In this document: piece after piece, positions 1-10,306 of the stretch
How positions within the stretch are numbered: position 1 is the first letter of the stretch
How the letters are laid out: each line of letters begins with the position of its first letter
Source of the DNA: Zygnema cylindricum
Lineage: Eukaryota; Streptophyta; Zygnematophyceae; Zygnematales; Zygnemataceae
Assembly: GCA_037447655.1 (NCBI GenBank)
Contig: JBBHKE010000886.1
Coordinates: 176,783-240,782 of the forward strand
Length of the DNA stretch: 64,000 nt
Reading direction: 5' to 3'
Translations under genes and position numbers: made by a program
The notes under the pieces: model-generated
The model's input: the letters and a program-made list of their open reading frames with translations, nothing else
Database searches by the model: none
Told to the model about the DNA's origin: nothing

Positions 1-819
1 GGACAGATGGATTAGAGCCATAAATGATAAGATGGCTTCCATCATGGAAGCAAATACTTAGGAGCTAACAGATTGTCCTCCAAACAGAAACATATTGGCT
101 GTAAATAGGTATTTCAACTAAAACTGAATTCAGATAATACCATTGAAAGATATAAGGCTCGTTTGGTAGCAAAAGGGCTCACCCAAAAGGAGGGGATTGA
201 CTATGAGGAGATGTTTCTCTTGTTGTTCGGTTCCCATCAGTAAGGATTCTCCTTAGTCTGGCTGCAGCGAAAGACATGGAAATACATCAGATAGACATTA
301 ACACCGCCTTTCCTCAATGGTGACTTAGAGGAAGAAATCTTCATGCGGCAACCGGAAGGGTTTGTGGAGAATGGGGAAGAGAGAAAAGTCTGTAGGCTCA
401 TAAAGTCATTATATGGACTTAAGCAGGCTCCTTGTCAGTGGAATAAGAAACTAGATGAGTTTATTAATGATCAAAGATACATTTGGATCAGCTCTGACCA
501 TTTTATCTATATGTTTGAAGATGAGGATGGTGTGATTTTTATTGCAATTTATATGGATAATCTGCTGGTGTTAAATAAGTCTTCGAAAAAGATAAATAAG
601 TTAAAGAAAGATCTTAGAAGCAGATTTGACGTGAAGGATTTAGGGGAGGCAAGATTTATTTTGGGAATCGAAATGGAAAGAGATAGGGGGAAAAAAATCA
701 TTAGACTCACTCAGAAAGAACTAATAGGAAATATGCTTGAGAAATTTCAGGTGGAGAAAGCAAACTGTTGTACCACTCCCATGGACTTGAAGAAAGTAAG
801 TGATGGGAGTGTAGAAGGA
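1..819 (+). pseudogene. Copia reverse transcriptase fragment, inverted relative to E2
   Basis: This is the reverse-transcriptase part of a Ty1/Copia polyprotein, on the plus strand. Translation from about 343 gives the MRQPEGF block, the SLYGLKQAP block and a YMDN sequence where an active enzyme has YVDD. Upstream sequence (1-342) still matches the start of the RT domain of the fuller element at 54690-55050 but is broken by stops and frameshifts. The reading frame continues to 841 only because it runs into a piece of integrase in the opposite orientation; homology to RT stops near 819. The changed catalytic Asp-Asp and the frame breaks mean it is dead. It probably belongs to E2 and was inverted. 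Confidence 0.85.
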
Positions 820-3800
820 GTAGGAACTCTATTCTTGAGATAATTTGCACAGTTCATTGCTTCCGCCTAAAACTTCTTTCCTATCTTCTTATCTGACAGC
901 ATACTCCTAGCACTATCACTCAGTGTTCTATTTAATCTTTCAGCTACACCATTCTGCTCAGGATTTTCAAGAACTGTCTTTTGGTGTTGCACTCAATCTT
1001 CTCTCACAAAATCCTCAAACTGGTTAGAGGTATACTCTCCACCATTGTCACTCCTTCCTCTCTTGATTGAGGTTTCCTGGAGTTTTTCACTCCATGCTTT
1101 ATATTGTTTAAAACATTCTTGAGCCTCTGACTTATTTTTCAAAAATTACACCATGCAATACCGAGACTAATCATCGGTGATAGTCATCATAAATCTCTTC
1201 CCCCCGGGTGATGGCACTCTGGCCAGCCCCCAAATATCTGTGTGTACTAAATCTAGAATCTTACTCCCTTATAGGTGGCAGTTTTTGGGAAGGGTAACCC
1301 GTGAGCTTTACCTTGAGCACATCCACTACAATCACTTAGATTCTCACTTTTACCGAACTTAATCCCTTCCACTACTCCCATCTTTTACATCTCTCCTAAC
1401 TTATCTAGATTAACATTCCCAAGCCTCTTATGCCACAACATTATATCATGAACACCAACATAATAAAGTTTCTTCTTTTCATTGTTTAAAATCAGCCTAA
1501 ATATCCCTTAGCTACCATTTTCAGCAGTGAAATAAACTTCCTCCTCAAAACAGTAAAGACTTTTTTCCTAATGCTAGTATCAAAACCCTTATCATCTAAT
1601 ACAGACGTAGAGATGAGGTTTTTGTTCAGCTCCGGCATAAACAATACATCGGAGAATGTAACTATAAATGTCTTTCCTTCTACTAACACTTTTAGATCTA
1701 CCGATCCTACAAGAGTAGTAGCGACTATCCTCCCATCTCTCTAACTTTTTCTCTACAATGGGAATCTTTCTTATCTTAGTGAACAGGTGTTTATCTTTAC
1801 ACATGTGCATGGATGCACGTGAGTCTATAATTGAGCCTGCTTCACCTTTCAATCCACCGAAAGCACATTTCTGCTTTTGGGAATTTCGACCTCGTTTTTC
1901 GCTTCCAACTCCTGCTCCAATAGGAGTTCATTGTCCTCGTCCTTGAATTCCGCCTCATATACCTGTGTCACAAGGGCCTTTTTTTTTCCTCTCGAGGGTC
2001 CACCGGTCTGCCCCTCCATTAAAAGCAGCTCAGTTAACTTAGTGCATTCATCCATATAGTGCCCGGGTGGGTTACAAAAATGGCACAAACCCTTGGGAGT
2101 CTTTGGTCCGAACTCCTCGGTCTGATTTTTTTGCCCCTCCCTTCGATAATTTCTAACCCGTTTTCTGGAATCATTGTTTCTCCAATCTGTCCCAGCTGCC
2201 AAAGCTTGCCAATTCTTTCCTCCCCTTCGGATCTCAATTGTATTCTCCCGAACGAGAATCATCCCTACCACTGAATTCCAAATCCACCTTGAGTTCGCCA
2301 AGTCCTGCACACGCTTGACTATGTTTTTGAACTCATCGGGTAACTTCATCAATAAAGAGTTAACCTTTTCCTTTTCACTAAATACATTTCCAGCACTCTC
2401 TGGTTCCATGAAAAGTGTAGCAAGCTCATTGCAAAAATCCAACATCTTCCCCCGTTTGTATACATCCTCTTTAATTTTCTGATCAGCCAATTGTTGTTGC
2501 TAAATTGTACCACTTCGGTATATCTCTATGAGAGCCACCCAAAGATCGGTTGCTCTCTCTACTGAAATTCTATGGGCTCCATTGCCACACAAAATGCGCA
2601 GATGAAAAGAAGCTAATCTAGATAGTGCCGACTCCAAGTTTGTATAAACCCAAATGCTTGACCCCTTGACAATCAAAACCCCATTAAAGATTCATCCATG
2701 TGAAATAAGACATTTTGTGTGCTCAGTTCCACCACAGAATGCAAAGTTAGAATATGTGATTTGGATACATTCACCCATTTTGAATTTCCCTTAGAAATAC
2801 AGCCACCAAGGCAAGCAAAAACTCTGACCGACTACACCCTTTTGTAGCCTGGACTCCATTCAGTCCGCAGCATAAAGAATCATTGAAAATGGCCAAGTAA
2901 ATTAATTGTTATGGCTGACCAAAGTTTACCTTTTATACAAGATGCTCTCTGGGAGAGGCTGCTACTTACCCAAAATATTCTAAGTCCTAAACCCCTCTCT
3001 AAACCCCCTAGTACTGAGGTATGGACCAATCACATTATTGTATAGTACAAAAAGGGATAGGTACCGGTGTACCTTTTGTACGGCCATCGTACGACATAGC
3101 TAAAAATTCAACATATGTCATATCCAGACTAGTTCTTATAATCCTCGGAATTCCTACTTCTAAATGTTATCTCTCCACGTGGCACCAGGTCATGCCACGT
3201 CAGAAAAATTGTACCGTACAAGAAAGTACAAGTGCCGTAGTACTTTCTGTACGGACTTTGTACGACGATGCCATATTGCGACATTTATCACTTTTGGATT
3301 TGTTATCTTCTGTTCTGAAGATTCCGTAATCCCGTATGATGTTGCCACGTGTCATCCGAAGTCGCGGCGTCCGCAAACCGCCAAATTTTCCTTCCGCGAA
3401 GTCAGCGCTAACCACGGCCTTCCGGTTTAATTCGGCATTTAATACGAACCGTCGAAACAAATGTCCGTACTATTTGTTTCATCCGTACTTTAAAGTACAA
3501 CTGTTTCTATGCCCTATAAACCATAATCTAATTAAATGGAAAACCCTATAAGATATTATTTAAATATCTACCAAACCCAATATGTCTTAGCACTAGTCGT
3601 AAACTAAACAGATAAGGCTAACGGCTACGGGTTACTTGACGGACGATAGGTACTAAGATCAATTCATGGGTCCGTCAAATACCTTTTTGGTAAGTCTGCC
3701 AATTCTACACCTGTCTCCATGGAGAGCCTAGGCAGCCATGACTCTATCTCCTTGTCCAGCCTTTAGTGACTAACACAAGTGTAGGGACTTTGAAAAGGGA

Positions 3801-4270
3801 GTTAGAGGCAGACTGCCTCTGGTCTTATCCTGTGCTAAAACAGACATAAAAAATACATAAATATCAACATCTGCTTGCAAATAGGGAGATGCAAGCCCTT
3901 GAGTAAGATGGCGGAGGATGAAGTGCTTAGCCGCCATATTGTTGTAGTCCCAAGTATTGATATCATTCTCCTCGTTCCTCGGAATAGGTGACATGAATTC
4001 CAAACCTGTTGCTATTGGTGTGACCGTCTCTTTCTCCTTTCCTTTGTCCACCACCTCCCCTTCGTTTGTCTCCTCCGTTGAAGATGGATCTGTATCTCTA
4101 GTGAATCTGCCTCCAGTAAACCCTCGAGGTATCCCAAGACTTGATGGACGCCTCACCCGTCCACTCACTATTCCCCAAAACCGTTTCTCACATAGAGCTT
4201 TTGTCAATATACTTTCCCAATATATGAAGCCAACTCCATTAAATATGGGCACCCTAGAGGGTGGGCCCAT
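820..4270 (-). pseudogene. E2 gag-protease-integrase remnant
   Basis: Gag begins at the ATG at 4270-4268 inside the primer-binding site with M-G-P-P-S-R-V-P-I-F-N-G. It is open to 3870, is split by the LTR at 2563-3869, and resumes at 2562 with an ATDLWVALIEIY segment. A CCHC zinc knuckle (C-x2-C-x4-H-x4-C, CHFCNPPGHYMDEC) lies near 2060-2100. The protease motif reads DSRAS instead of DSGAS (near 1820), a change beside the catalytic Asp. Integrase pieces follow to about 820 with frameshifts, ending in the AMNCANYLKNR block. It is non-functional; the gag and knuckle are well preserved compared with the integrase. Confidence 0.85.
2563..3869 (-). repeat. Solo Copia LTR (L1) inserted in E2 gag
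   Basis: A complete LTR by its ends: on the minus strand it starts TGTTGATA at 3869 and ends TTTCA at 2563. It interrupts the gag reading frame of E2 exactly. Flanking pentamers are TCTAC (2558-2562) and TCTGC (3870-3874), a 4/5 match as expected for an aged 5-bp target-site duplication. Removing the LTR and one pentamer restores the gag frame. At 1307 bp it is longer than its relatives (about 1.0 kb); the extra sequence lies in the U5 side and is shared with the LTRs at 49417 and 63420. Confidence 0.8.
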
Positions 4271-4274
4271 AACC
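4260..4274 (-). promoter_or_regulatory. E2 primer-binding site complementary to initiator tRNA-Met anticodon arm
   Basis: On the minus strand this reads GGTTATGGGCCCACC, directly after the LTR's terminal CA. It is the reverse complement of the anticodon stem-loop of plant initiator tRNA-Met as I recall that sequence (GGUGGGCCCAUAACC), 15 of 15. This type of site implies priming by a cleaved 5' half of the tRNA, as known for Drosophila copia and yeast Ty5. The ATG inside it is in frame with gag. Confidence 0.8.
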
Positions 4275-5316
4275 TGCAACTTTGAGACCTCCAAAGGTCC
4301 TCAGAGTAGGCAGCTCACACGAAGCCTCTAAGATAACCCTGACCCTTTTGTGTTTCAGCAAGAATAACTCCCACCGTGGAATACAAAAACTCTGACCACC
4401 TTCACCCCTTTAAAGGCAAGACTCCTTTGAGTCGATAGCAAAAAGAATATTTGAATTTGCTCCCCTGAGCAGTAAGTTATGGAGGGTCAAAGTTGACCTT
4501 TTGTACAGAGGCTCTTTTGGGAGAGAGGGTCCAATCTATCAAATTTTTCTAAGTCTAATCTCTCTCTAAAACTCTATCTACTTAAGTACGGCATCAATCA
4601 TAATACTGTATCGTACAAAAAATAAGGTACAGGTGCTGGTGTACTTGATGTACAACCATTGTACGACATAGCCAACAAGTCGATACATGTCATTTTTGGA
4701 TTTGTTATTGTGATCCTTGGAGATGTCGTATTCCAATATGGTTGTGCCACGTGTCATTCGATGTGATGTTGATCGCAAACCGTCGAAAAACTTTTTCTGC
4801 GATCTCACCATGCTTCGCGGCCGTCCGATTAAACCGGATTTCAATCGTAGCCGTCATAAATACTTGCGCGATATTTGTTTCGCCTCCGAAACAAATTGCG
4901 TGGTATCCGTTTCAGATATTCTGTACGCTGTACATTACAAACTGTATCTATGTCCAAATATCCCGTTAAATGAAATAGCCTACGTCTTCATATTTATGTA
5001 ATTATCAAACCCTATATTGTAAATCATTGATCCTATTCTAATTGGCTACAGCTACGGGCTAAAGGCAGCTTTAACGGACGGCAGGTACTTAGGTTCAAAT
5101 CTCGCGTCCGTCAACAACTATTTTGGTAAATCTACCAATCTAATGTCTGTCCCCGTCTGTATAGCATAGGCGGCCATGGCTCTATCTCCCTCTCCAAATT
5201 TCAGTGACTGCGACAAGTGTGGGAGCTGGATAAAAGAGTTAGAGGCAGACTGCCTCTGCTTCTTTTCCGCATTTTACAAAACCTAGAAAATACTAAAATA
5301 ACATTTAATTTCTACA
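4275..5316 (-). repeat. 5' LTR of E2 (L2)
   Basis: 1042-bp LTR of subfamily A, minus orientation, starting TGTAGAAATTAA at 5316 and ending TTGCA at 4275. It aligns by eye along its length to the 3' LTR of E5 (56242-57287). U3 holds several GTAC-core motifs (4595-4670). On the antisense (plus) strand it has a tRNA-like A-box (5043-5058) and B-box (5091-5104). The R/U5 stretch at 4400-4530 contains the element-wide conserved block TCCCCTGAGCAGTAAGTTAT. Confidence 0.85.
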
Positions 5317-5580
5317 ATATGCATAAGCGATGGATTTGTTTCGTGGCGTTCACCTTGGTTTTTTTTTATATGTACATCGTTGGAATATATGCATAAGCGA
5401 CGGATTTTTCTAGTCGCGTTCACCTCAATTTTTTTTTATATGTACATCGTTGGAAATCTGCATAAGCGACAGATTTGTCACGTCGCGTTCACTTAGTTTT
5501 GTTTTGTTATATGTACATCATTAGAATATATGCATAAAGGACGAATTTGTCACGTCGCTCACAACATGTGTTGTACGTAT
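5317..5580. repeat. Tandem array of ~70-bp units, 3.7 copies
   Basis: Units begin at about 5317, 5387, 5456 and 5528, each starting with a variant of ATATGCATAAGCGACGGATT, followed by a GTCGCGTTCACC segment, a T-run and ATATGTACATCGTTGGAA. The last copy is partial. The array abuts the left-reading start of E2, so E2 either inserted into it or the array edge was the target. It may be subterminal sequence of the DNA transposon to the right. Confidence 0.85.
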
Positions 5581-5738
5581 ATTTCTAACGTAAACATGTG
5601 TACAAATGTTTGAAAAACCTATAGGTTGTAGGTGGTCCTTGTTTTTAGGTCATTCTGACATATCTCACTGCCTCCTCCGTTAGTATTTACTCTCACCCTT
5701 TTTGCACTTTAGTGTGACACATCATCATGAAAGGTGGT

Positions 5739-5804
5739 AAGCGGCCAACCAAGCGGCCAACTAAGCGGCCAACCAAGACGCCAACCAAGCCACCAACCAA
5801 GCGG
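5739..5804. repeat. 12-bp tandem repeat (AAGCGGCCAACC)
   Basis: About five imperfect units of AAGCGGCCAACC. No coding role is visible. It lies just upstream of the Glu-rich ORF. Confidence 0.85.
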
Positions 5805-5914
5805 CTACGTAGTGCGAGGTTTGTGCGCTTAGGTTTCCCCCCTTTTTAACCTAACCCTAACCATTATAAGAGGATAGGAGACAAACGGAAGAGATACCAA
5901 AGGAGGAGGGAGAA

Positions 5915-7519
5915 ATGGCTAATTTACTGAGAGTAGAGGTATTGCTGGAGGAGGTACAGAGGGATAGAGAGGTGGCGAATGAGAGAGTTAGGGTAGGGAT
6001 GACAGCGGAGAAGTTGGCAAGGGAAAAGGCTGCAGCGGAGGTCTTACAGATTCAATAGGAACCACCGTCAGATGCACGACAACAAAGGGAGGTCTCCGTG
6101 GAGGTAGGGAGGGAAAAAAAGTCTTCGGTTGTGGTACAAAGGGATGGGAAGGAGGAGGATGAGGTAGGGAGAGAAAAGGAGGAGGCGGATGAGGTAGGGA
6201 GGGAAGGAGAGGAATCGGTTGAGGAACCCAAGGAACGACCATTACCGGAGGAAGATATAGATGGACAAACACAGTGGTTGAGGTGAGTAGGGAGGAAGAC
6301 GTAGAAAGTGAGGGTGAAAAGAAAAAGAGGGCATGCAATGAGGTAGAAGAGGAGGAGGATACATTGGGAAATGAAGTAGAGGGGGAAAATAAAATTGTTA
6401 AGGAAGAAGGGGAGGAGGAGGAACTATTGAGAGAAGAAACAAAGGGGGATGAGGCGGTATCAAGAGTGGAAGGAGGGGAAGAGAAAATGGATGAGGAAGG
6501 CGAGGAGGGAGAATCATTGGGTAGGGTAGAGAGGAGAAGGGAAATAGCGAGAGGGAAAGCTAAAGTTGAGGAGACAAGCGACGAGGATTACGAGCCCTCC
6601 CAATCCCACACCGACAAAAGCATTGTGGAAGGTGACGAACCGAGTGAGGATGAGCCTACCTTGGAGGAGGTTCCCCCCACCGACATTCCGGTCACCAAAT
6701 TCAAGGGTGACCCGCCAACCACAGACGAACAAAGTGAGGAGAGTGAGGAGGGAAAAAGAGAAAATGAGTATATAAGCGATGAGGAGGTTCTTTTCAGTCC
6801 CCGTTCACCGAATTCGGAGCGAATTCTTGTAATTGCTCCTGAATATCCTCAACCTTATTATCGGGTCGAGGAAGCGGATTGGTTTTTTCCGCCTCCAGCG
6901 GGTGAGGAGGCCTTGGACAGTTTTTGGCCAAGGGCAGAACATTTCATTCCGGTCAAGGAGTGGCACGAGCATTGGAGGTACGGAGAACCCCGCCCCCTCC
7001 ACCCGAGGAGGAATCTCGTACTAGAAGTGCTTGGCATCCCTCCCGATGTCCCCGCACACCCCACATGGCTCTTCATCGCCCACGAGGGTCGCGACTCAAC
7101 ATTTGCCCACATCCGACAATTCAACCCCCGCAACCCACGATTTGCGTGGATTAGGCGTCGATGCGACGGGTATGCCATTCATGTACCCCAATTGCTGAGG
7201 CACTATTATCCGTGGGATCCCCAGTTATATACCGTTCTCCGTTATGCACGATCAACTCCCGTGTTACAAGCACTCCGACAAGCGCCGACGGATGTTTTAC
7301 ACCGTTTCCGCAATCTTCCATTGAGATGTGCTTTTTTATAGGAGATTCCAAGAGTGCGTCCTCTTATGTTGCCTCCTCCTCCGATAGGAGAAGAGGCGTT
7401 ACCTCATTCGATTGCCAAACTAAAGTGGCAATTGGCCGAAAGGGACGCGCAAAATATGATCCTCCAAGAGACCATAGCCAAACTCACACGTTCATTGAAA
7501 AAAAGGAAAAAACGATAAT
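5915..7519 (+). pseudogene. Glu-rich ORF with basic C-terminus, probable first gene of a DNA transposon; broken
   Basis: No known family recognised. A frame opens at ATG 5915 with a predicted helical, charged start (MANLLRVEVLLEEVQRD), stops at 6056, and resumes in the same frame to 6286. It then shifts to the frame that is open from 6274 to 7339, has an in-frame TAG at 7339-7341, and continues to a TAA ending at 7519. The protein has an acidic low-complexity half (about 190 residues rich in E, G and V), a proline/aromatic-rich middle (PEYPQPYYRVEEADWFFPPP) and, after the TAG, a short coiled-coil-like segment ending in KKRKKR, a likely nuclear signal. A perfect donor-like AG/GTGAGT at about 6282 could mean an intron rather than a frameshift. 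It lies 0.3 kb upstream of a transposase on the same strand, hence the suggestion of a two-gene element. Function unknown. Confidence 0.5.
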
Positions 7520-7675
7520 TGGTAGGTATTGGTGTACCCACACACTCCACCCACTCCTTCCCTCTACCTCTTTTGACTCCATTACCACTGTCTAACAACG
7601 CGCACTCTTTGTGAATTAGAAAGGGTTTTTCCACATGTGAGGGCAAGCGCCGAGAATAGATAGACGGTTATGCGC

Positions 7676-7779
7676 TTCAGCAACGACACAGTCTCATCGC
7701 TGGCTTAGCGACGAGACTGTCTCATCGCTAATATCATGAAAACCATATGAACCAGCGACGATATCATGTTGTCGCTGAA
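7676..7779. mobile_element. Small palindromic MITE-like element
   Basis: 104-bp imperfect palindrome starting TTCAGCAACGACA and ending TGTTGTCGCTGAA, with inner repeats of ATCGCTGG / CCAGCGACGAT and GAGACTGTCTCATCGCT. It sits between the Glu-rich ORF and the transposase. No clear target-site duplication was seen. Confidence 0.5.
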
Positions 7780-7849
7780 ACACATTAAAAGCAAATGTTT
7801 TTTTTTTATAAACAATATATATGCACCTTCTAATTGTCTATTTCTATTG

Positions 7850-9484
7850 CAGAATATCAAAAGGCAAGCAGGTGGTGGTCGGGACGGCATGCGATACTAC
7901 AAGGTATCCGAGAGACAACACGAACATTGACCACTTCGAGGTTCGGTAGGCAGAGTGTGGCCGTCATGAAGGCCTTATCGAGAAGGGGACAGAACGAATT
8001 GCCATGGGTGACGGTTGTCCATGAGGAATTGATACAAGATTTTTTACTATTCAAGAGCGCGGGAATGAAATTGTCGGCGACTATTCTTAAGGATGTCCTA
8101 GTCGTCATAATTGACCGGTTGCAAAAAGAACATGAACGGAATTTTTTGATAAAGTGGGAGAGGAGAAAAATTTATGTATTACAAAATGTTGGCTACAAAG
8201 GTTCCAAGAAAAGTTCAACATTGTGACACGTGCTCAAAAAGAAAAGCTTCAATTGAGCCCGGAAAAGGAAATCCATATCGAGAAGACGGTGGCATACCAT
8301 ATGGGTGTGTTGAAAAGGGGTTTCGAATCGGGTGAGATTACGACTTTTTTCCCACCTATTCATTTCAATTGTATCATGTTACGACAAAATGTGATTGTCA
8401 AATTTAGTCAATGTATTTTCCCTAGTATATGCACTTAAATATATTAACCGTGGGATTTCCATGTGATTTTGTGGGTTTTGTTGTTTTCTATGGGTGGTGT
8501 TTGGAAATTCGGTTTGTTCAACAAGGGCTTGGTTGAGAACATGGACGAAACTCACTTCGTCGTCAACATGGACAATCGTAAAACGTTGAGTTTTTTAGGA
8601 GATGAGGCGGTAAAGTATGCGGATGTAGCGGGTGGTGGAGATTCCATGTCCCTAATGGTCCGTTTAACCGGAGGTGTCAACGCTAGAATAGAGAATCCCA
8701 TGTTAATATTCACCAACAAACTACAAAGTTACCCGATACAAAAGCTACCCGAGAACATACCGGGTACGTTTCTTTGAATTAATTATTCTTCCTCTCTCTT
8801 TTGTCCTTCATTTATACTTTATTCCCTCTCTCCTTCCCTCTCCCCCTCCCTCCCCCCCTCTCTCTCTTTCTTCTCTCCACCTACTCTCTCATTCTCTTCC
8901 TCTTCATTTATTTTACATCCTCAACATATGTCTTTATTCTTACACTTTTTTCATTGCCCATTACTTCCATTCGCAGGAGTGTGTTATCGCACCGGGCCCG
9001 AAGGATGGAATGACAAGATTGTATTCACGACGACCGATCGTATCAAAGACATCAAGAAGTACAAGAAATTTTTTTGTTTCTTGACAATAGTGCAGGCCAC
9101 AAGATGTCGGAAGAACTAAATCGGGTTTTGGTTGCAAAAAACACCATACTTCATTTTTTCCCTCGGTGTGCTACACACTTGGTTCAACCAGCAAACACAT
9201 TTGTCATTGCAAAAATAAAGGAGGTTTGGAGTAAGAAAATGAAGAGTTGGAAAGTGAAGGGAATTGAAAACAACCAATGTGGGGATCCCAACTCTCATGG
9301 GTGGTCTGGAAAACTAAAGGGACCGGGAAAGGAATTTTTCCTTAGGTTGGCTTGCGATTCGATCCGAGAGGTTAACGACATGAAAGATAAATTGGGCACG
9401 GGGTATGCGAGGAAAGCGATGATACAATGTGGCTTATCACTTAAAGACGGGAAATGGGAAGAACGAATTATGAATCCAAATTAG
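7850..9484 (+). pseudogene. pogo/CENP-B-like DDE transposase, broken
   Basis: Encodes a Tc1/mariner-superfamily (pogo/jerky-type) transposase in several pieces. 7853-8340 holds N-terminal DNA-binding helices, including a KCWLQRF segment typical of CENP-B-type HTH domains. About 8510-8762 has the first catalytic Asp in NMDETHF. 8977-9484 has FLDNSAGHK (second Asp) and the HLVQPANTF block where the family has QPxD. Likely introns are about 8338-8510 (donor GTGAG) and 8763-8976 (GTACG ... TTCGCAG), the latter with a CT-rich tract. Two one-base frame changes occur at T-runs (about 8139-8145 and 9068-9074). The third catalytic Asp appears as Asn. Stop at 9482-9484. It is non-functional as it stands; the homopolymer indels could be sequencing errors but the Asp-to-Asn change would not be. 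Confidence 0.75.
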
Positions 9485-9783
9485 GGTTAGTCATTAAAAT
9501 CAACGTTAATGTATTGTGGATGTTGGGTGTTTGAACGCAAAATATAGTTAATAACACTAATTGTTTCTTTTCGACACTAAATTTTGTGCATTAAGAGCGA
9601 TTAACGTTGTATTTTATGATTTTAAGCCCTAAAAAGTGGCGACCTAATTAATGTTTTCAGCATTAATGAGGACGGCGCATATTTTGTATAGTTAGTGTTT
9701 AATCTTGAACATATTTTTATGGTAATCTTTATGTACTTTGTTAAAGGGTCTTGATAATTGATATATTGACACAAGTATTATTA

Positions 9784-10255
9784 GACCGTCTATTACAAAG
9801 TGGAAATCAAAATTTCGAAACGAAATGGCAAAAAGACGCGGCAAACTTTGAAGGTCGCGACAAACTTTGAATGTCGGTGGATGTCAGACGGAGCGTGCCA
9901 AAATATTTTTGGCTCACTTGCATCCAACGTGGTAGGCGGCACATGGACTGTACGACGTGTAGACCTGTGATCGCTTGTTCAAAGTGGATACTTTTTTGCT
10001 TTTTCACGTGTACCAATGGTACACGTCTAGTATCGTACAACTCTCCTCGCGATGAGAGTATCGTCACACTAGATGATGTGCGCGATTGCTTCGCGGATCT
10101 GACAAAAGTAGAATATCCAATAACCGGGAATTACGCCTACATCATTGGAGCTTCGCGACAGCTTTCCAGTAACGATATTTTGTTTGACAAAAAAAAAATA
10201 AGGTACGGCGTGGTACGGATCTGTACAAAAACATACGGCGTCCTGTAACGAACCA
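9784..10255 (+). repeat. Dispersed repeat R1, copy 1
   Basis: About 430-470 bp that reappear inverted at 46120-46545. Shared landmarks are TACCAATGGTACACGT, GCGCGATTGCTTCGCGGATC, a hairpin in ACTCTCCTCGCGATGAGAG, and GACGGAGCGTGCCAAAATAT. Frames are open in both directions but differ between the copies, so it is probably non-coding repeat sequence. GTAC cores are frequent. Confidence 0.75.
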
Positions 10256-10306
10256 CACTTTTCGTCTAATGGAATTCTACCATTATTGTTTACTAATGCT
10301 AATTTG

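Larger units (their letters stand above)
820..5316 (-). mobile_element. Ty1/Copia element E2 (5' LTR, PBS, gag, PR, partial IN), decayed
   Basis: Reading the minus strand from 5316: LTR (5316-4275), primer-binding site (4274-4260), gag from the ATG at 4270, a solo LTR insertion (3869-2563), then the rest of gag, protease and integrase down to about 820, where the element meets an inverted RT segment. Order and homology match the fuller element E5 (50963-57287). Many stops and frameshifts show it is old. Its 3' part and 3' LTR lie to the left of the window or are rearranged. Confidence 0.85.

Noticed and set aside
4255-4280. Sequence matching initiator tRNA-Met, possible tRNA gene
   Set aside because: Only the anticodon arm (15 bases) matches, with no acceptor, D or T arm, and the same piece recurs after each LTR: it is the primer-binding site.
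5317-5580. CRISPR-like regular repeat array
   Set aside because: Repeat and spacer are equally conserved across units, so it is a plain tandem repeat; the genome is eukaryotic.
9807-10067. 86-codon frame in repeat R1
   Set aside because: The other R1 copy is open on the opposite strand of the repeat, with a different peptide, so neither is conserved coding sequence.
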